A stretch of DNA of 64,000 bases from CAZZCU01 sp964652825 (GTDB taxonomy: Bacteria > Bdellovibrionota_B > Oligoflexia > Oligoflexales > CAZZCU01): positions 163,933-227,932 of the forward strand of contig CAZZCU010000002.1 of assembly GCA_964652825.1 (NCBI GenBank), read 5' to 3'. The notes beneath the pieces were generated by a model, which was given only the letters and a program-made list of their open reading frames with translations, had not been told where the DNA came from and ran no database searches. Below, piece by piece: positions 1-7,426 of the stretch; position 1 is the first letter of the stretch; every line of letters starts with the position of its first letter. The position numbers and the translations under genes are program-made.

Positions 1-749
1 GTCATGTTTCGTCCATGCGCGAAGATCTCCTTCGCCCGTATCACCGGCGAATCCACCAGCTGCAACATCGCCAAAGGTGCGATGACGGTAATTTGCGTAC
101 CGGTCGGCGACACCTGCCCATGACGCAACAGATAAGCGATCGCTCGCTCCAGATTTTGTGCGTATTCGTCACCGGTACTGACACGCGCTGTCGTATAACC
201 ACAGAGATCATTACCGGCGAACATCATAAACACTTGCTCGGGAATCACACCGCCGGTAGCCGCTAACAAACGCTGCATTTGATAAAGCGCTCGCTCACTG
301 CGCGCGCCATTCTCCGCTGCAATGATGATATGTTCCGCCGTAATACCGCGCTGGCGACCGAGCAAATAGCCCCAACTATACTCTTCGGTGTCGAGATACA
401 CGCGCGCGGCGGCGGCCATAAGATTCAAACCGACCCACTCGTAAAAACTGCGAAACTCGCGACCCCCTGGCCACAAACGTCGCGGCGGCGGCAACGTACC
501 GCCCGTGATCCCAAAATCATCCACGGCAGGGATAGCGGTGGCGGTCGGTAAAGAACGTGCTGTCTTGCCGAAAAATAAATTGGCAAGCGCGTTCGCGTCA
601 AACATCAGTTCGGGACTCGTTACCGCACCGGTCGCCAGACTGTCACCGATAACAGCAAACTTCGCGGTCAGCGGTGCATCCGCCGCAATTATCGATGACG
701 ATGACAGCATCAAAGCGGCAATGAACAACAGATTCAAATGTTTCAGCAT
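1..749 (-). CDS. SGNH/GDSL-family secreted hydrolase, C-terminus cut by window edge
   Basis: An open frame of 249 codons runs off the left edge, so the C-terminus is missing. It opens with a signal peptide (MLKHLNLLFIAALMLSSSS, probable cleavage near IAA). Block I of the SGNH fold follows (FAVIGDSLATG, Ser nucleophile at about residue 38) and block III is clear (MMFAGNDLCG). The catalytic Asp-His pair would lie beyond the edge. The family hydrolyses esters, lipids or carbohydrate acetyl groups; the substrate cannot be told. It starts 17 bases after the tolB stop codon and is probably the last gene seen of the tol operon, in the place where pal often sits. The fold is well supported, the function is not. 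Confidence 0.8.
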   Translation of the reverse strand, partial: MLKHLNLLFIAALMLSSSSIIAADAPLTAKFAVIGDSLATGAVTSPELMFDANALANLFFGKTARSLPTATAIPAVDDFGITGGTLPPPRRLWPGGREFRSFYEWVGLNLMAAAARVYLDTEEYSWGYLLGRQRGITAEHIIIAAENGARSERALYQMQRLLAATGGVIPEQVFMMFAGNDLCGYTTARVSTGDEYAQNLERAIAYLLRHGQVSPTGTQITVIAPLAMLQLVDSPVIRAKEIFAHGRNM

Positions 750-765
750 AATTATTTTCTGCAAA

Positions 766-2202
766 TTATTCTAAAGGTGGCGACCATGACGGTGTTTGCG
801 CCTCGTGCAAGCCGGTTTCCAGCTTGCGCTGTCCGCTGCCATCACGATTCATAATATACAACTGCGCGACGTTCTTCGCCTCGCTGCCGGGAACACGATT
901 GGAATGGAAAATAATTAACTGACCATTTGGCGACCAGGTTGGTGATTCGTTATCACCGGCACGCAAAGTCAGACGTTCCATATTGGTACCGTCCGGATTC
1001 ATCATAAATAAATCAAAACGATTGATCTCTTTATCAAAGCCAGCAAACGCGATCTTATCGCTTGCCGGTGACCACGATGGTACCGCGTTATACCAACCGG
1101 CATAGGTTAGGCGCTTATCTTCAAGTACGCGTACCTTACCCGGTCCGTCCCATTGCAAGGTCGCCCGAAAAATGTGCGGATTGCCAAAGCGACCAGAAAC
1201 AAAAGCCAAATACTTGCCATCAGGCGAAAAGGCGGGATCAACATCAAGACCACTGCCGCGAATAAGAATCTGTCGCGTGCCGCCCCGCGGACTAATCGTA
1301 TAAATATCGGTATCGCCCTCAAGACTGCCGCTCAAGGCAATCAATTGATTGTTGGGCGCCCAATTAGCGCCGCTATCGACGCCGCGGTTCACAGACAAGC
1401 GCCGGTGCTGGCGCGTCGCGACTTCGTAGATAAAAACATCGGCACTACCAAGCTCAAAAGACGTATAGGTGATAAACCGGCCATCAGGGCTCCACGCCGG
1501 CGATAGATGCGGTGCTGGCGTCGAAGTGATTGGCGTCGCTTCCGAGCCGTCAAAATTAGCGATATAAATCTGCTTGTGGGCCTTCGGTCGCGGCCTGCCG
1601 ACGAACACCAGCTTCGTCGAAAAAATTCCCGGCTTGCCAGTGTAAGCCTGTAAAATCAAATCGGCGTAGCGTCGCAAGACACGATTGATATCATGCTTTT
1701 GGACTTTGGTGAAACGCCGGCCGACGACGATCTCGCTGCGATTAATATCCACCGTGCGTAGCGCGATATTATAGGTCGCGCCATCCTGTTCCATCTCACC
1801 GACGGTCAGTGATTCGACGCCAATCGCTTTCCATTGCACGGCATCGATACCCTGCATGCCCTGCGTATTGGTGCCGATTTTTCGTTTCGCCTGCATTTCA
1901 TTGGCTAGTTCCTGATAACCGTTCTCCGCCATCAAACTAAACAGACCGGAAAAGGTCAACAAACGACCCAATTCGGTCGCAGCCGCCGTCGCCTGACTTG
2001 TCACGGCAAAACCAGCACCGGGCGCCGTCATAAACGTCGGTATCGCTGCCACCAACTTACGAAAATTCGGATTATCAATATTAACAATCAGTGGCCCACT
2101 GCTTTTACCAGCGGCAGTTTGTGCCGAGACAGCACTCGCACCACACAATACGAACAAGCTCAGAAGTAAAGATACAAAATAACGCACTGGCAACCTCGTC
2201 AC
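766..2202 (-). CDS. tolB: Tol-Pal system protein TolB
   Basis: Periplasmic beta-propeller protein that links the inner-membrane TolQRA motor to Pal and the outer membrane during constriction. A signal peptide covers residues 1-28 (cleavage after SAVSAQ-type region). The N-terminal alpha/beta domain runs to about 170. It is followed by repeated propeller blades with the family signature, seen as SPAWSPDG, DPAFSPDG, VPSWSP, SPTWSPNG and TPSWSP. The length of 478 residues is a little above the usual 430. It lies 9 bases after the tolA/tonB-like gene, so it is translated in the same operon as tolQ, tolR and tolA. Confidence 0.93.
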   Translation of the reverse strand: MTRLPVRYFVSLLLSLFVLCGASAVSAQTAAGKSSGPLIVNIDNPNFRKLVAAIPTFMTAPGAGFAVTSQATAAATELGRLLTFSGLFSLMAENGYQELANEMQAKRKIGTNTQGMQGIDAVQWKAIGVESLTVGEMEQDGATYNIALRTVDINRSEIVVGRRFTKVQKHDINRVLRRYADLILQAYTGKPGIFSTKLVFVGRPRPKAHKQIYIANFDGSEATPITSTPAPHLSPAWSPDGRFITYTSFELGSADVFIYEVATRQHRRLSVNRGVDSGANWAPNNQLIALSGSLEGDTDIYTISPRGGTRQILIRGSGLDVDPAFSPDGKYLAFVSGRFGNPHIFRATLQWDGPGKVRVLEDKRLTYAGWYNAVPSWSPASDKIAFAGFDKEINRFDLFMMNPDGTNMERLTLRAGDNESPTWSPNGQLIIFHSNRVPGSEAKNVAQLYIMNRDGSGQRKLETGLHEAQTPSWSPPLE

Positions 2203-2211
2203 AAAACAGCG

Positions 2212-3108
2212 TTAAAAACTCTTGGGCGTGAAATGTAAATATATCGATTCACCAGCCTGACCTTCCGGTGGTTTTGGTAATGGCGCCGCATCTTTTACGG
2301 CTTTATAGGCCAAATTATCAAACAACTTGTCGCCCGACGACTGATGAATGGCACAAGAAAGCAATTCGCCCCGATCATTGACCACAATAGCAACAATCAC
2401 TCGTAAACTGGCATTCTTCATATTGTAAGCTTCCGGCAACGCGTAATGTCGACCGACCGCTTTCTGCAACAAACCCCGATAACGATCCTGCCCGGCTTTG
2501 CCGCCACTACCTTTCACACCGGCATTCAGATCGTCAGGTCGTTGCGCCAGTTCTTCCTTCAAGCGCGCCAACTCGTCGACTTTGGGTGACTTCATGGCAA
2601 GCTGTTTATCTTTTTGTTCCTGACGCAGACGTTCAACGGCAAGACGTTTTAAAGCGTCTTCCATGGAGATGCGATTCTTCTCATCCGGATCCGTCTTGGC
2701 GGTCACTGCGGTGGGTTGCGCAGCCTGTTGTTTAGCCTGCTCGGTTTTCGGATCGGGTTGGGCTTTTTCCTCGACCACGGCATCATCGATTTTTTCGGCC
2801 TGCTTAACCTCAAATTTTTTGGGCAACTGCGGCAACACCTGACTCGGTACCGCCGCCTCCGGCGCTACCTGCGCATTTGGCAAGGCGGTTTGCGACGGCG
2901 CCGAAAAACGCAGATCGGTCACTAAATCAGCGTCCATCGCCCATTCATCCATCGGCGGTGTCACATTGCTCCATAGAAAGCTTAAACTTTGTATCAACCA
3001 AAAAAACACATGTAAAGACACTGAGACCGAGAGAAAATAAGTGAGCAAGCGATCCTGATTGTTCAGGGTATCCGGCTTGGGCAATAAGCGTTGAACTATC
3101 GTTGTCAT
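2212..3108 (-). CDS. tolA: TolA/TonB-like energy transducer
   Basis: Inner-membrane protein that passes TolQR motor energy across the periplasm. A single N-terminal membrane segment is seen at about residues 24-46 (YFLSVSVSLHVFFWLIQSL). A long Lys/Glu/Gln/Ala-rich, Pro-containing stalk covers about 90-215. A TonB-type C-terminal domain covers about 215-298 (GRHYALPEAY, VNDRGELLSC, FDNLAYKAV, PLPKPPEG). The position between tolR and tolB argues for TolA, while the C-terminal motif is the general TonB/TolA one. The stop lies 34 bases before the tolR stop boundary on the same strand, consistent with one transcript. Confidence 0.85.
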   Translation of the reverse strand: MTTIVQRLLPKPDTLNNQDRLLTYFLSVSVSLHVFFWLIQSLSFLWSNVTPPMDEWAMDADLVTDLRFSAPSQTALPNAQVAPEAAVPSQVLPQLPKKFEVKQAEKIDDAVVEEKAQPDPKTEQAKQQAAQPTAVTAKTDPDEKNRISMEDALKRLAVERLRQEQKDKQLAMKSPKVDELARLKEELAQRPDDLNAGVKGSGGKAGQDRYRGLLQKAVGRHYALPEAYNMKNASLRVIVAIVVNDRGELLSCAIHQSSGDKLFDNLAYKAVKDAAPLPKPPEGQAGESIYLHFTPKSF

Positions 3109-3142
3109 CGCATTCCCGGCAACTGTGAATTCATGCTCATTC

Positions 3143-3586
3143 TTAACGTGACGCGGTCGCAGTCGGTTGCGTCAACATACTCATACGTGTCACACCGGCA
3201 AGCTTAGCCGCACTCATGGCATCCACCACCCGGCCATAAGAAACGCCACGATCAGCACGAATATAAATTTCCTTCTTTTCGCGAAATTCATAGATCGCGC
3301 GCAAACGCTCCGACAAAGCCGGCGACGGTACTACCATTTTTTCGATATAGTATTCGCCCTTTTGATTGATGGATAAAACAATGCGATCCTCGTCGATCGA
3401 GGTGCTTTTCGCTTTGCTGGTCGGCAATTCGACTTTAATGCCACCAATGGATAACGGCGCGGTCACCATAAAAATAATCAGCAACACCAGCATCACGTCG
3501 ACCAACGGAATAATATTGATCTCCGCTAAATCGTCGTTATGGCCATCGTCATTTGTACTTGTCGTGCCACGTACTTTGAATGCCAT
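3143..3586 (-). CDS. tolR: TolR/ExbD family protein
   Basis: Proton-channel subunit that pairs with TolQ. One membrane segment (PLVDVMLVLLIIFMVTAP, about residues 28-45) carries the conserved Asp of the family in LVDVML. The periplasmic domain shows the ExbD pattern IYIRADRGVSYGRVVDAM. I chose the ATG at 3586 (MAFKVRG) rather than the upstream in-frame codon at 3646, because AAGGA lies 8 bases before it and it falls 13 bases after the tolQ stop. That gives 147 residues, normal for TolR. Confidence 0.9.
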   Translation of the reverse strand: MAFKVRGTTSTNDDGHNDDLAEINIIPLVDVMLVLLIIFMVTAPLSIGGIKVELPTSKAKSTSIDEDRIVLSINQKGEYYIEKMVVPSPALSERLRAIYEFREKKEIYIRADRGVSYGRVVDAMSAAKLAGVTRMSMLTQPTATASR

Positions 3587-3599
3587 CGTTTGATCCTTG

Positions 3600-4526
3600 C
3601 TAAAGTCGCTCGGCAATCGGTGCACTGGTACTCGCATGCGCACCACCGCGGGGTTTTTCCGCTACCAGATATCTTTCGACGATATTCAAAAAATCCGCGG
3701 AGAAACCATCAACATTGGACAATACCGTGCGGATTTTGTTAGCGGCGATATTATAACCGATCACGGCCGGAATCGCGGCGGCAAGACCAAAAGCCGTGGC
3801 GATAAGTGCTTCGGAAATCCCTGGCGCAACGGCAGCAAGACTCGCACTACCCGAACGAGCGATACCCTCAAATGCACCCATAATACCCCACACCGTACCG
3901 AACAAACCGATAAACGGCGCCGCTGACGCACTGATCGCCAGCACGGACAAATACTTTTCGAGTTTATGACGCTCAAGATTCTTGGCTTTCTGCAGAGCAC
4001 GCGTCAGATTCTCGATCGCGGCATTAAAAGCCAGAGTAGAGGAGCTGGCTTGATCACGCAGTTGATTGGCTTTGATCAATTCAGCATAACCACTGCGAAA
4101 TACTTCTCGAATCGGACTGTACTGATAATCACCAAGCTTGCCGTTAAGTTCGTTGAGCGAGCGACTGTCCCAAAACGTTTTTGTAAATTCCTGGCAGGCT
4201 TTATCAGTGCGATTCAAATACATGAACTTTGTAATCACCACCGCCCAAGTAACCACGGACATGATGATCAACGTCAGTAACACCATGAAGACCACAAAGC
4301 CACCGCGCCAAGCGCGCGAGAAAATGGAATCGGTTTCAATCGCGGTCTCACCGACGACGGCTTGTTCCTCCGTCGTTGCCGAAGCCTCCGTTTTACCGGC
4401 GGTCTTTGCTGCTTCTTGACCGATGCTGACATCAGTAAAGCCATGCACGGCGAAAAATAACAAAGCCGTCAAAATTCTGATTTTGGTTTTTGCGGAAACC
4501 GAGATAATACTAGCCAGACTCACCAC
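3600..4526 (-). CDS. tolQ: TolQ/ExbB-type proton channel with signal-peptide-like extension
   Basis: MotA/TolQ/ExbB family channel that, with TolR, turns proton flow into work on TolA. The core has three membrane segments (GFVVFMVLLTLIIMSVVTW; ISASAAPFIGLFGTVWGIM; EALIATAFGLAAAIPAVIGY) with the family signature GLFGTVWGIM and the conserved Thr/Ala-rich second pair. Ahead of it is an unusual N-terminal part: a hydrophobic signal-like stretch (LTALLFFAVHG), then an Ala/Thr/Glu linker. Ordinary TolQ is about 230 residues and lacks this. The frame is open to a GTG at 4571, but the predicted transcript starts near 4580. A GTG at 4526 (or 4523) preceded by GGGGG is the more likely start. It is the first gene of the tol operon. 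Confidence 0.88.
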   Translation of the reverse strand: MVSLASIISVSAKTKIRILTALLFFAVHGFTDVSIGQEAAKTAGKTEASATTEEQAVVGETAIETDSIFSRAWRGGFVVFMVLLTLIIMSVVTWAVVITKFMYLNRTDKACQEFTKTFWDSRSLNELNGKLGDYQYSPIREVFRSGYAELIKANQLRDQASSSTLAFNAAIENLTRALQKAKNLERHKLEKYLSVLAISASAAPFIGLFGTVWGIMGAFEGIARSGSASLAAVAPGISEALIATAFGLAAAIPAVIGYNIAANKIRTVLSNVDGFSADFLNIVERYLVAEKPRGGAHASTSAPIAERL

Positions 4527-4586
4527 TCTAAACCCCCGCGGAATCCTCGCTTTATTGACCCGTGTTTGCACATTATCGATTGTTTC

Positions 4587-4615
4587 AGTATAGCTGTTTA
4601 AGCCCGTAGATACAA
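4587..4615 (-). promoter_or_regulatory. Sigma70-type promoter of the tol operon
   Basis: Read on the minus strand: -35 TTGTAT (4610-4615), a 17-base spacer, -10 TATACT (4587-4592). Transcription should start near 4580. The -35 box overlaps the T-tract of the terminator that closes the upstream acidic gene. Confidence 0.6.
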
Positions 4616-4642
4616 AAAAAAGGGGCCGTTTTCCGGCCCCTT
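4613..4642 (-). terminator. Rho-independent terminator after the acidic-protein gene
   Basis: A nine-pair stem (AAGGGGCCG with CGGCCCCTT, loop of five) is followed on the minus strand by a run of T. It lies about 30 bases after the stop at 4674 and separates that gene from tolQ. Confidence 0.85.
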
Positions 4643-4673
4643 ATTACAGCTGAATTTATCGTGTCATGATCGT

Positions 4674-5033
4674 CTAATAATCATCATCGTCATTATCCTC
4701 GTCATCGCCGACTTCGCCTAAAATTCCGTCGTCCGGATCAAGGTAATCGTCGTCGTCAAAGCTGAAATCCTCATCCACTTTGTCCGTCGCGACGACTTCT
4801 TCATCGTCCTCTTCGACCGCCTCGTCGTCGTCCTCACTATCCTCATCGCCAGCATGAGCATGGAACTCCTCTTCCTCGTCCTGGTCCATTTCTTCAACCA
4901 GGTACTTGTCGGCTTCCAGTCCATGACGATTCTCAAGCCAGTCTTTAGCGGTGTCCTCGTCCGCAAACCCGGCTTTTACAATCTTACCTGTATCAACGCG
5001 ATAGATTTTCCAAAGAGACAAGCGCAACCTCAC
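4674..5033 (-). CDS. Small acidic protein of unknown function
   Basis: A 119-residue protein whose first 35 residues look folded (LWKIYRVDTGKIVKAGFADE), after which it is almost wholly Asp and Glu, ending in DNDDDDY. The start is GTG at 5033 with no strong ribosome site, so it could begin a few codons later. The N-terminal part, with Trp, Tyr and a DEDTAKDWLENRHG helix, may bind a partner, while the tail resembles polyanionic nucleic-acid or Ca2+-mimicking tails. I do not recognise a family. A strong terminator follows, so it is a single-gene unit upstream of tol. Confidence 0.65.
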   Translation of the reverse strand: MRLRLSLWKIYRVDTGKIVKAGFADEDTAKDWLENRHGLEADKYLVEEMDQDEEEEFHAHAGDEDSEDDDEAVEEDDEEVVATDKVDEDFSFDDDDYLDPDDGILGEVGDDEDNDDDDY

Positions 5034-5120
5034 CTACTAGAAATATCAGATACGTCTGTCATATTAAAACTTTCTGCCTGGATCGATCAAGGGGTCCCCG
5101 ACAGTTTTTCCAAAACCCCA

Positions 5121-5149
5121 TGGACAGATTTTTGGTGCTTAGTTATATA
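5121..5149 (+). promoter_or_regulatory. Sigma70-type promoter for the 5184 gene
   Basis: TGGACA (5121-5126), 17-base spacer, TATATA (5144-5149). Transcription would begin near 5156, leaving a short leader before the ATG at 5184. Confidence 0.5.
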
Positions 5150-5183
5150 GCAGGGATCTCAGGCCCTGGAGTCCATAGAAACC

Positions 5184-5915
5184 ATGCATGCCAAGCATTT
5201 TAGCCGCACAACCCCGATTCATCACGCATGCGCCGTGGTGCTGCTTCTGCTTTGGCCCCTGCCCGCCAAGGCGTCTCAGGTTGAGTTTGGACCGGTGATC
5301 GGTGGCGGCAATACGGATGATCCGGCGACGGTCGTACGTCATGTCAGCGGTTTTCGCTTACAAGCTGCGCCCTATCAATGGTCCTGGAGTGGTCGCAGGG
5401 TGCAGATCGCGCCTCTCATCGGCGCGCAATACCTGCTCGTCAATACACGCACCTATACCGGCGAGCCGCAAACCATCACCGCCGCCTATGCTCAAAGCCT
5501 GATTCTTGGCGGCATGCAAGCCATCTATCCGCTGCCGGGGGACACCTCGGGGCGTGTTTATCTGGCGGCGACCACGGGCTTTGGCCAAGGCAAACTAAAT
5601 CTATATCAGGCAAATAACGCGCACTTCACGGAAGCCACCTTTGATCGCCTGCCTAGCCGCTTATACAGTGCCGAACTTGGCATCACCGGTAAATTACGTG
5701 AACGTGTGAGTGTCTTTGCCAGCGCTGCCGCCGTGACCTTGACGACCGATCAAAGACAAATTAGTGGAATGCAAAAAAATGCGACAAACACGCCGGAAAA
5801 CAGCCGTCTGAATCTAAGCACGGCGGCAACCACCACTGCTGCCAGCGGCCTGCCAGATTATTCCCGCCAACAACTCTGGACCATTAGCGCCGGTACTATC
5901 ATGGAGTTTTTTTAA
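5184..5915 (+). CDS. Secreted, outer-membrane-barrel-like protein of unknown function
   Basis: Protein of 243 residues with a signal peptide (hydrophobic VVLLLLWPLPAKAS, cleavage after AKA). The mature part alternates polar and hydrophobic residues and ends in an aromatic Phe-Phe, as outer-membrane barrels do. Strand-like pieces such as FRLQAAPYQWSW, VQIAPLIGAQYLL and RVYLAATTGFG fit. No Cys is present in the mature chain. I do not recognise a family. The ATG at 5184 has a GGAG about 15 bases upstream, so the exact start is not certain. Confidence 0.6.
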   Translation: MHAKHFSRTTPIHHACAVVLLLLWPLPAKASQVEFGPVIGGGNTDDPATVVRHVSGFRLQAAPYQWSWSGRRVQIAPLIGAQYLLVNTRTYTGEPQTITAAYAQSLILGGMQAIYPLPGDTSGRVYLAATTGFGQGKLNLYQANNAHFTEATFDRLPSRLYSAELGITGKLRERVSVFASAAAVTLTTDQRQISGMQKNATNTPENSRLNLSTAATTTAASGLPDYSRQQLWTISAGTIMEFF

Positions 5916-5987
5916 AACCACTTGAATACATTAGTTGGCTCGCTCCCGTTAAGTTTCAGGTTTTATAACCGAGAAGTTTAGAAGACG

Positions 5988-6003
5988 TTTTTTTTTGGGG
6001 GGG
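5988..6003 (+). repeat. Homopolymer tract T9G7 just before a start codon
   Basis: Nine T then seven G lie four bases before the GTG at 6008. The G-run is also the only possible ribosome site, so slippage here would change translation or promoter spacing. Confidence 0.7.
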
Positions 6004-6007
6004 TATC

Positions 6008-6865
6008 GTGAGGTATAGTCAATTATTGATATCCTTCAGGTCAATCTCAATTATTATAAGTTTGACATGCTTGTTGTTTGCTGGCTGCACTGGCGATGAC
6101 AAGAAAACCTCGACGTCTGATATTGAAAATCTTCTCCCTTTTGACCCATCTGACATCACCCAGCACAGCTATGATTCTGAGACCGATATATTGTACCTAA
6201 CCATCCAACATGAAGCATGCAATCGAAACATTAAAATCGACTTGGCTATTGAACCGATTTGCGGTGAGACCTCTCCTTTGCAGTGTCAAGCCACGCTTGT
6301 GAGTCAGGCTCCGGACTATTCATGCGATCATGAGGCTCCCGTCAGTACAAATATCGAAGTCTCAATGAAGCAAATTAAAGAGAGACCTGCATCACTCAAC
6401 ATACGAGGCAAGAGTAAAGCACTGGTGACGATTCTTTTGCCACCATTAGGCGAACTAAAGCGCCTAGATAGCGAAATTGAAGATCTATTTTATAAACTGA
6501 CGAAATTTTCCACAACGGCAACACACTCTTCTCATACCTCCTGCACCAAGGATAGCGACTGCGCGTCCGTGCCTTGGTCAACCAAATACGCGCCACTTAG
6601 CCGTTGCAATAGTTACTGGCGAACATGCATGGGATTCTCCGACAAGAATAGCAGTCCCGATTGTGCGCCCAACGGAGTATTGGTCAATCAGACAACAAAA
6701 GAAACTCTGGAACAGTTTTATGGCAACGAAAACGCCAAAGCACTTTGTGACAGCGCAGCTGAACTACGTTGGGCATCTTGCAATCATGTTTCTTTGATTG
6801 GATGCGCTGGGTCGGGAGGTACACCAACCTGCATCGATAGCCTTTGTACATGGGTCAACAAGTGA
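6008..6865 (+). CDS. Cys-rich lipoprotein of unknown function, lower GC than its neighbours
   Basis: Protein of 285 residues with a lipoprotein signal (CLLFAGCTGDD, lipobox Leu-Phe-Ala-Gly-Cys near residue 26). The C-terminal half has many Cys in the spacing of secreted small-disulfide domains (SCTKDSDCASVPW, CNSYWRTCMGF, SCNHVSLIGCAG, CIDSLC). The CTKDSDC type pattern is common in lipoproteins of myxobacteria and relatives. The DNA is visibly more AT-rich than the flanks, which suggests later arrival. The start is GTG at 6008, after the T9G7 tract. Function is unknown; anchoring in the outer membrane facing the outside is likely. Confidence 0.7.
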   Translation: MRYSQLLISFRSISIIISLTCLLFAGCTGDDKKTSTSDIENLLPFDPSDITQHSYDSETDILYLTIQHEACNRNIKIDLAIEPICGETSPLQCQATLVSQAPDYSCDHEAPVSTNIEVSMKQIKERPASLNIRGKSKALVTILLPPLGELKRLDSEIEDLFYKLTKFSTTATHSSHTSCTKDSDCASVPWSTKYAPLSRCNSYWRTCMGFSDKNSSPDCAPNGVLVNQTTKETLEQFYGNENAKALCDSAAELRWASCNHVSLIGCAGSGGTPTCIDSLCTWVNK

Positions 6866-6889
6866 GATGATGACCTCATTTTAAGCCCA

Positions 6890-7384
6890 TTACACCGATA
6901 CCGGCTGACCCAACTTCAGAATCACATCCCATTCCGCTTTCGTTACCGGTTGCACAGATAAACGCATACCGCGTTTAAGAACCAACATGTTTGCCAGACT
7001 TTTTTGGGCGCGCAAGGCATCCAGCGAGAGGAAATTTTTAAAACGTGCCTGCGCCTGCACATCCACCTTGACCCAGCGCGAGACGCCGTCCTTATAAGAT
7101 TTTTCGTCGAAGTATTCGCTGTTCTTATCGAGGGCAAGCTCATCGGGATATGCTTCGCGCACCACCCGCGCCGTCCCGACTATCCCCGCCGGCTCAGCGT
7201 TGCTGTGATAGAGCAACACCATGTCCCCGATCTTGAAATCATCACGCATGAAATTGCGCGCCTGATAATTGCGCACGCCATCCCAGCCGGTGGTTCTCTT
7301 AGACGCCTTCAGCAGGTCGTCAAAAGAAAAAACCTCGGGCTCGGTTTTCATCAACCAATAATTTGTCGCTTTACTATCAGCCAT
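6890..7384 (-). CDS. EVE-domain protein (thymocyte nuclear protein 1 family)
   Basis: A compact PUA-like domain thought to read modified bases in nucleic acid. The family signatures are clear: YWLMKTEPEVFSFDDL at the N-terminus, TGWDGVRNYQARNFM, GDMVLLYHSN, PAGIVGTARVVREAYPD and SRWVKVDV. The ATG at 7384 (MADSK) fits the family start; the upstream in-frame codon at 7417 would overrun the gap to gltA. At 164 residues the length is normal. It lies 42 bases after the gltA stop and on the same strand, and may be co-transcribed. No evidence ties it to a defence or restriction locus here. Confidence 0.88.
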   Translation of the reverse strand: MADSKATNYWLMKTEPEVFSFDDLLKASKRTTGWDGVRNYQARNFMRDDFKIGDMVLLYHSNAEPAGIVGTARVVREAYPDELALDKNSEYFDEKSYKDGVSRWVKVDVQAQARFKNFLSLDALRAQKSLANMLVLKRGMRLSVQPVTKAEWDVILKLGQPVSV

Positions 7385-7426
7385 GCAGCAAGCATCAACA
7401 TTCAAAAAACGCAGCAAGCACTAAGC

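Noticed and set aside
3587..3646. Longer tolR start at 3646
   Set aside because: It would overlap tolQ and the ribosome site before 3586 fits the short form.
6890..7384. EVE-domain gene as part of a defence island
   Set aside because: It lies with gltA and no restriction genes; such stand-alone EVE proteins are common housekeeping genes.
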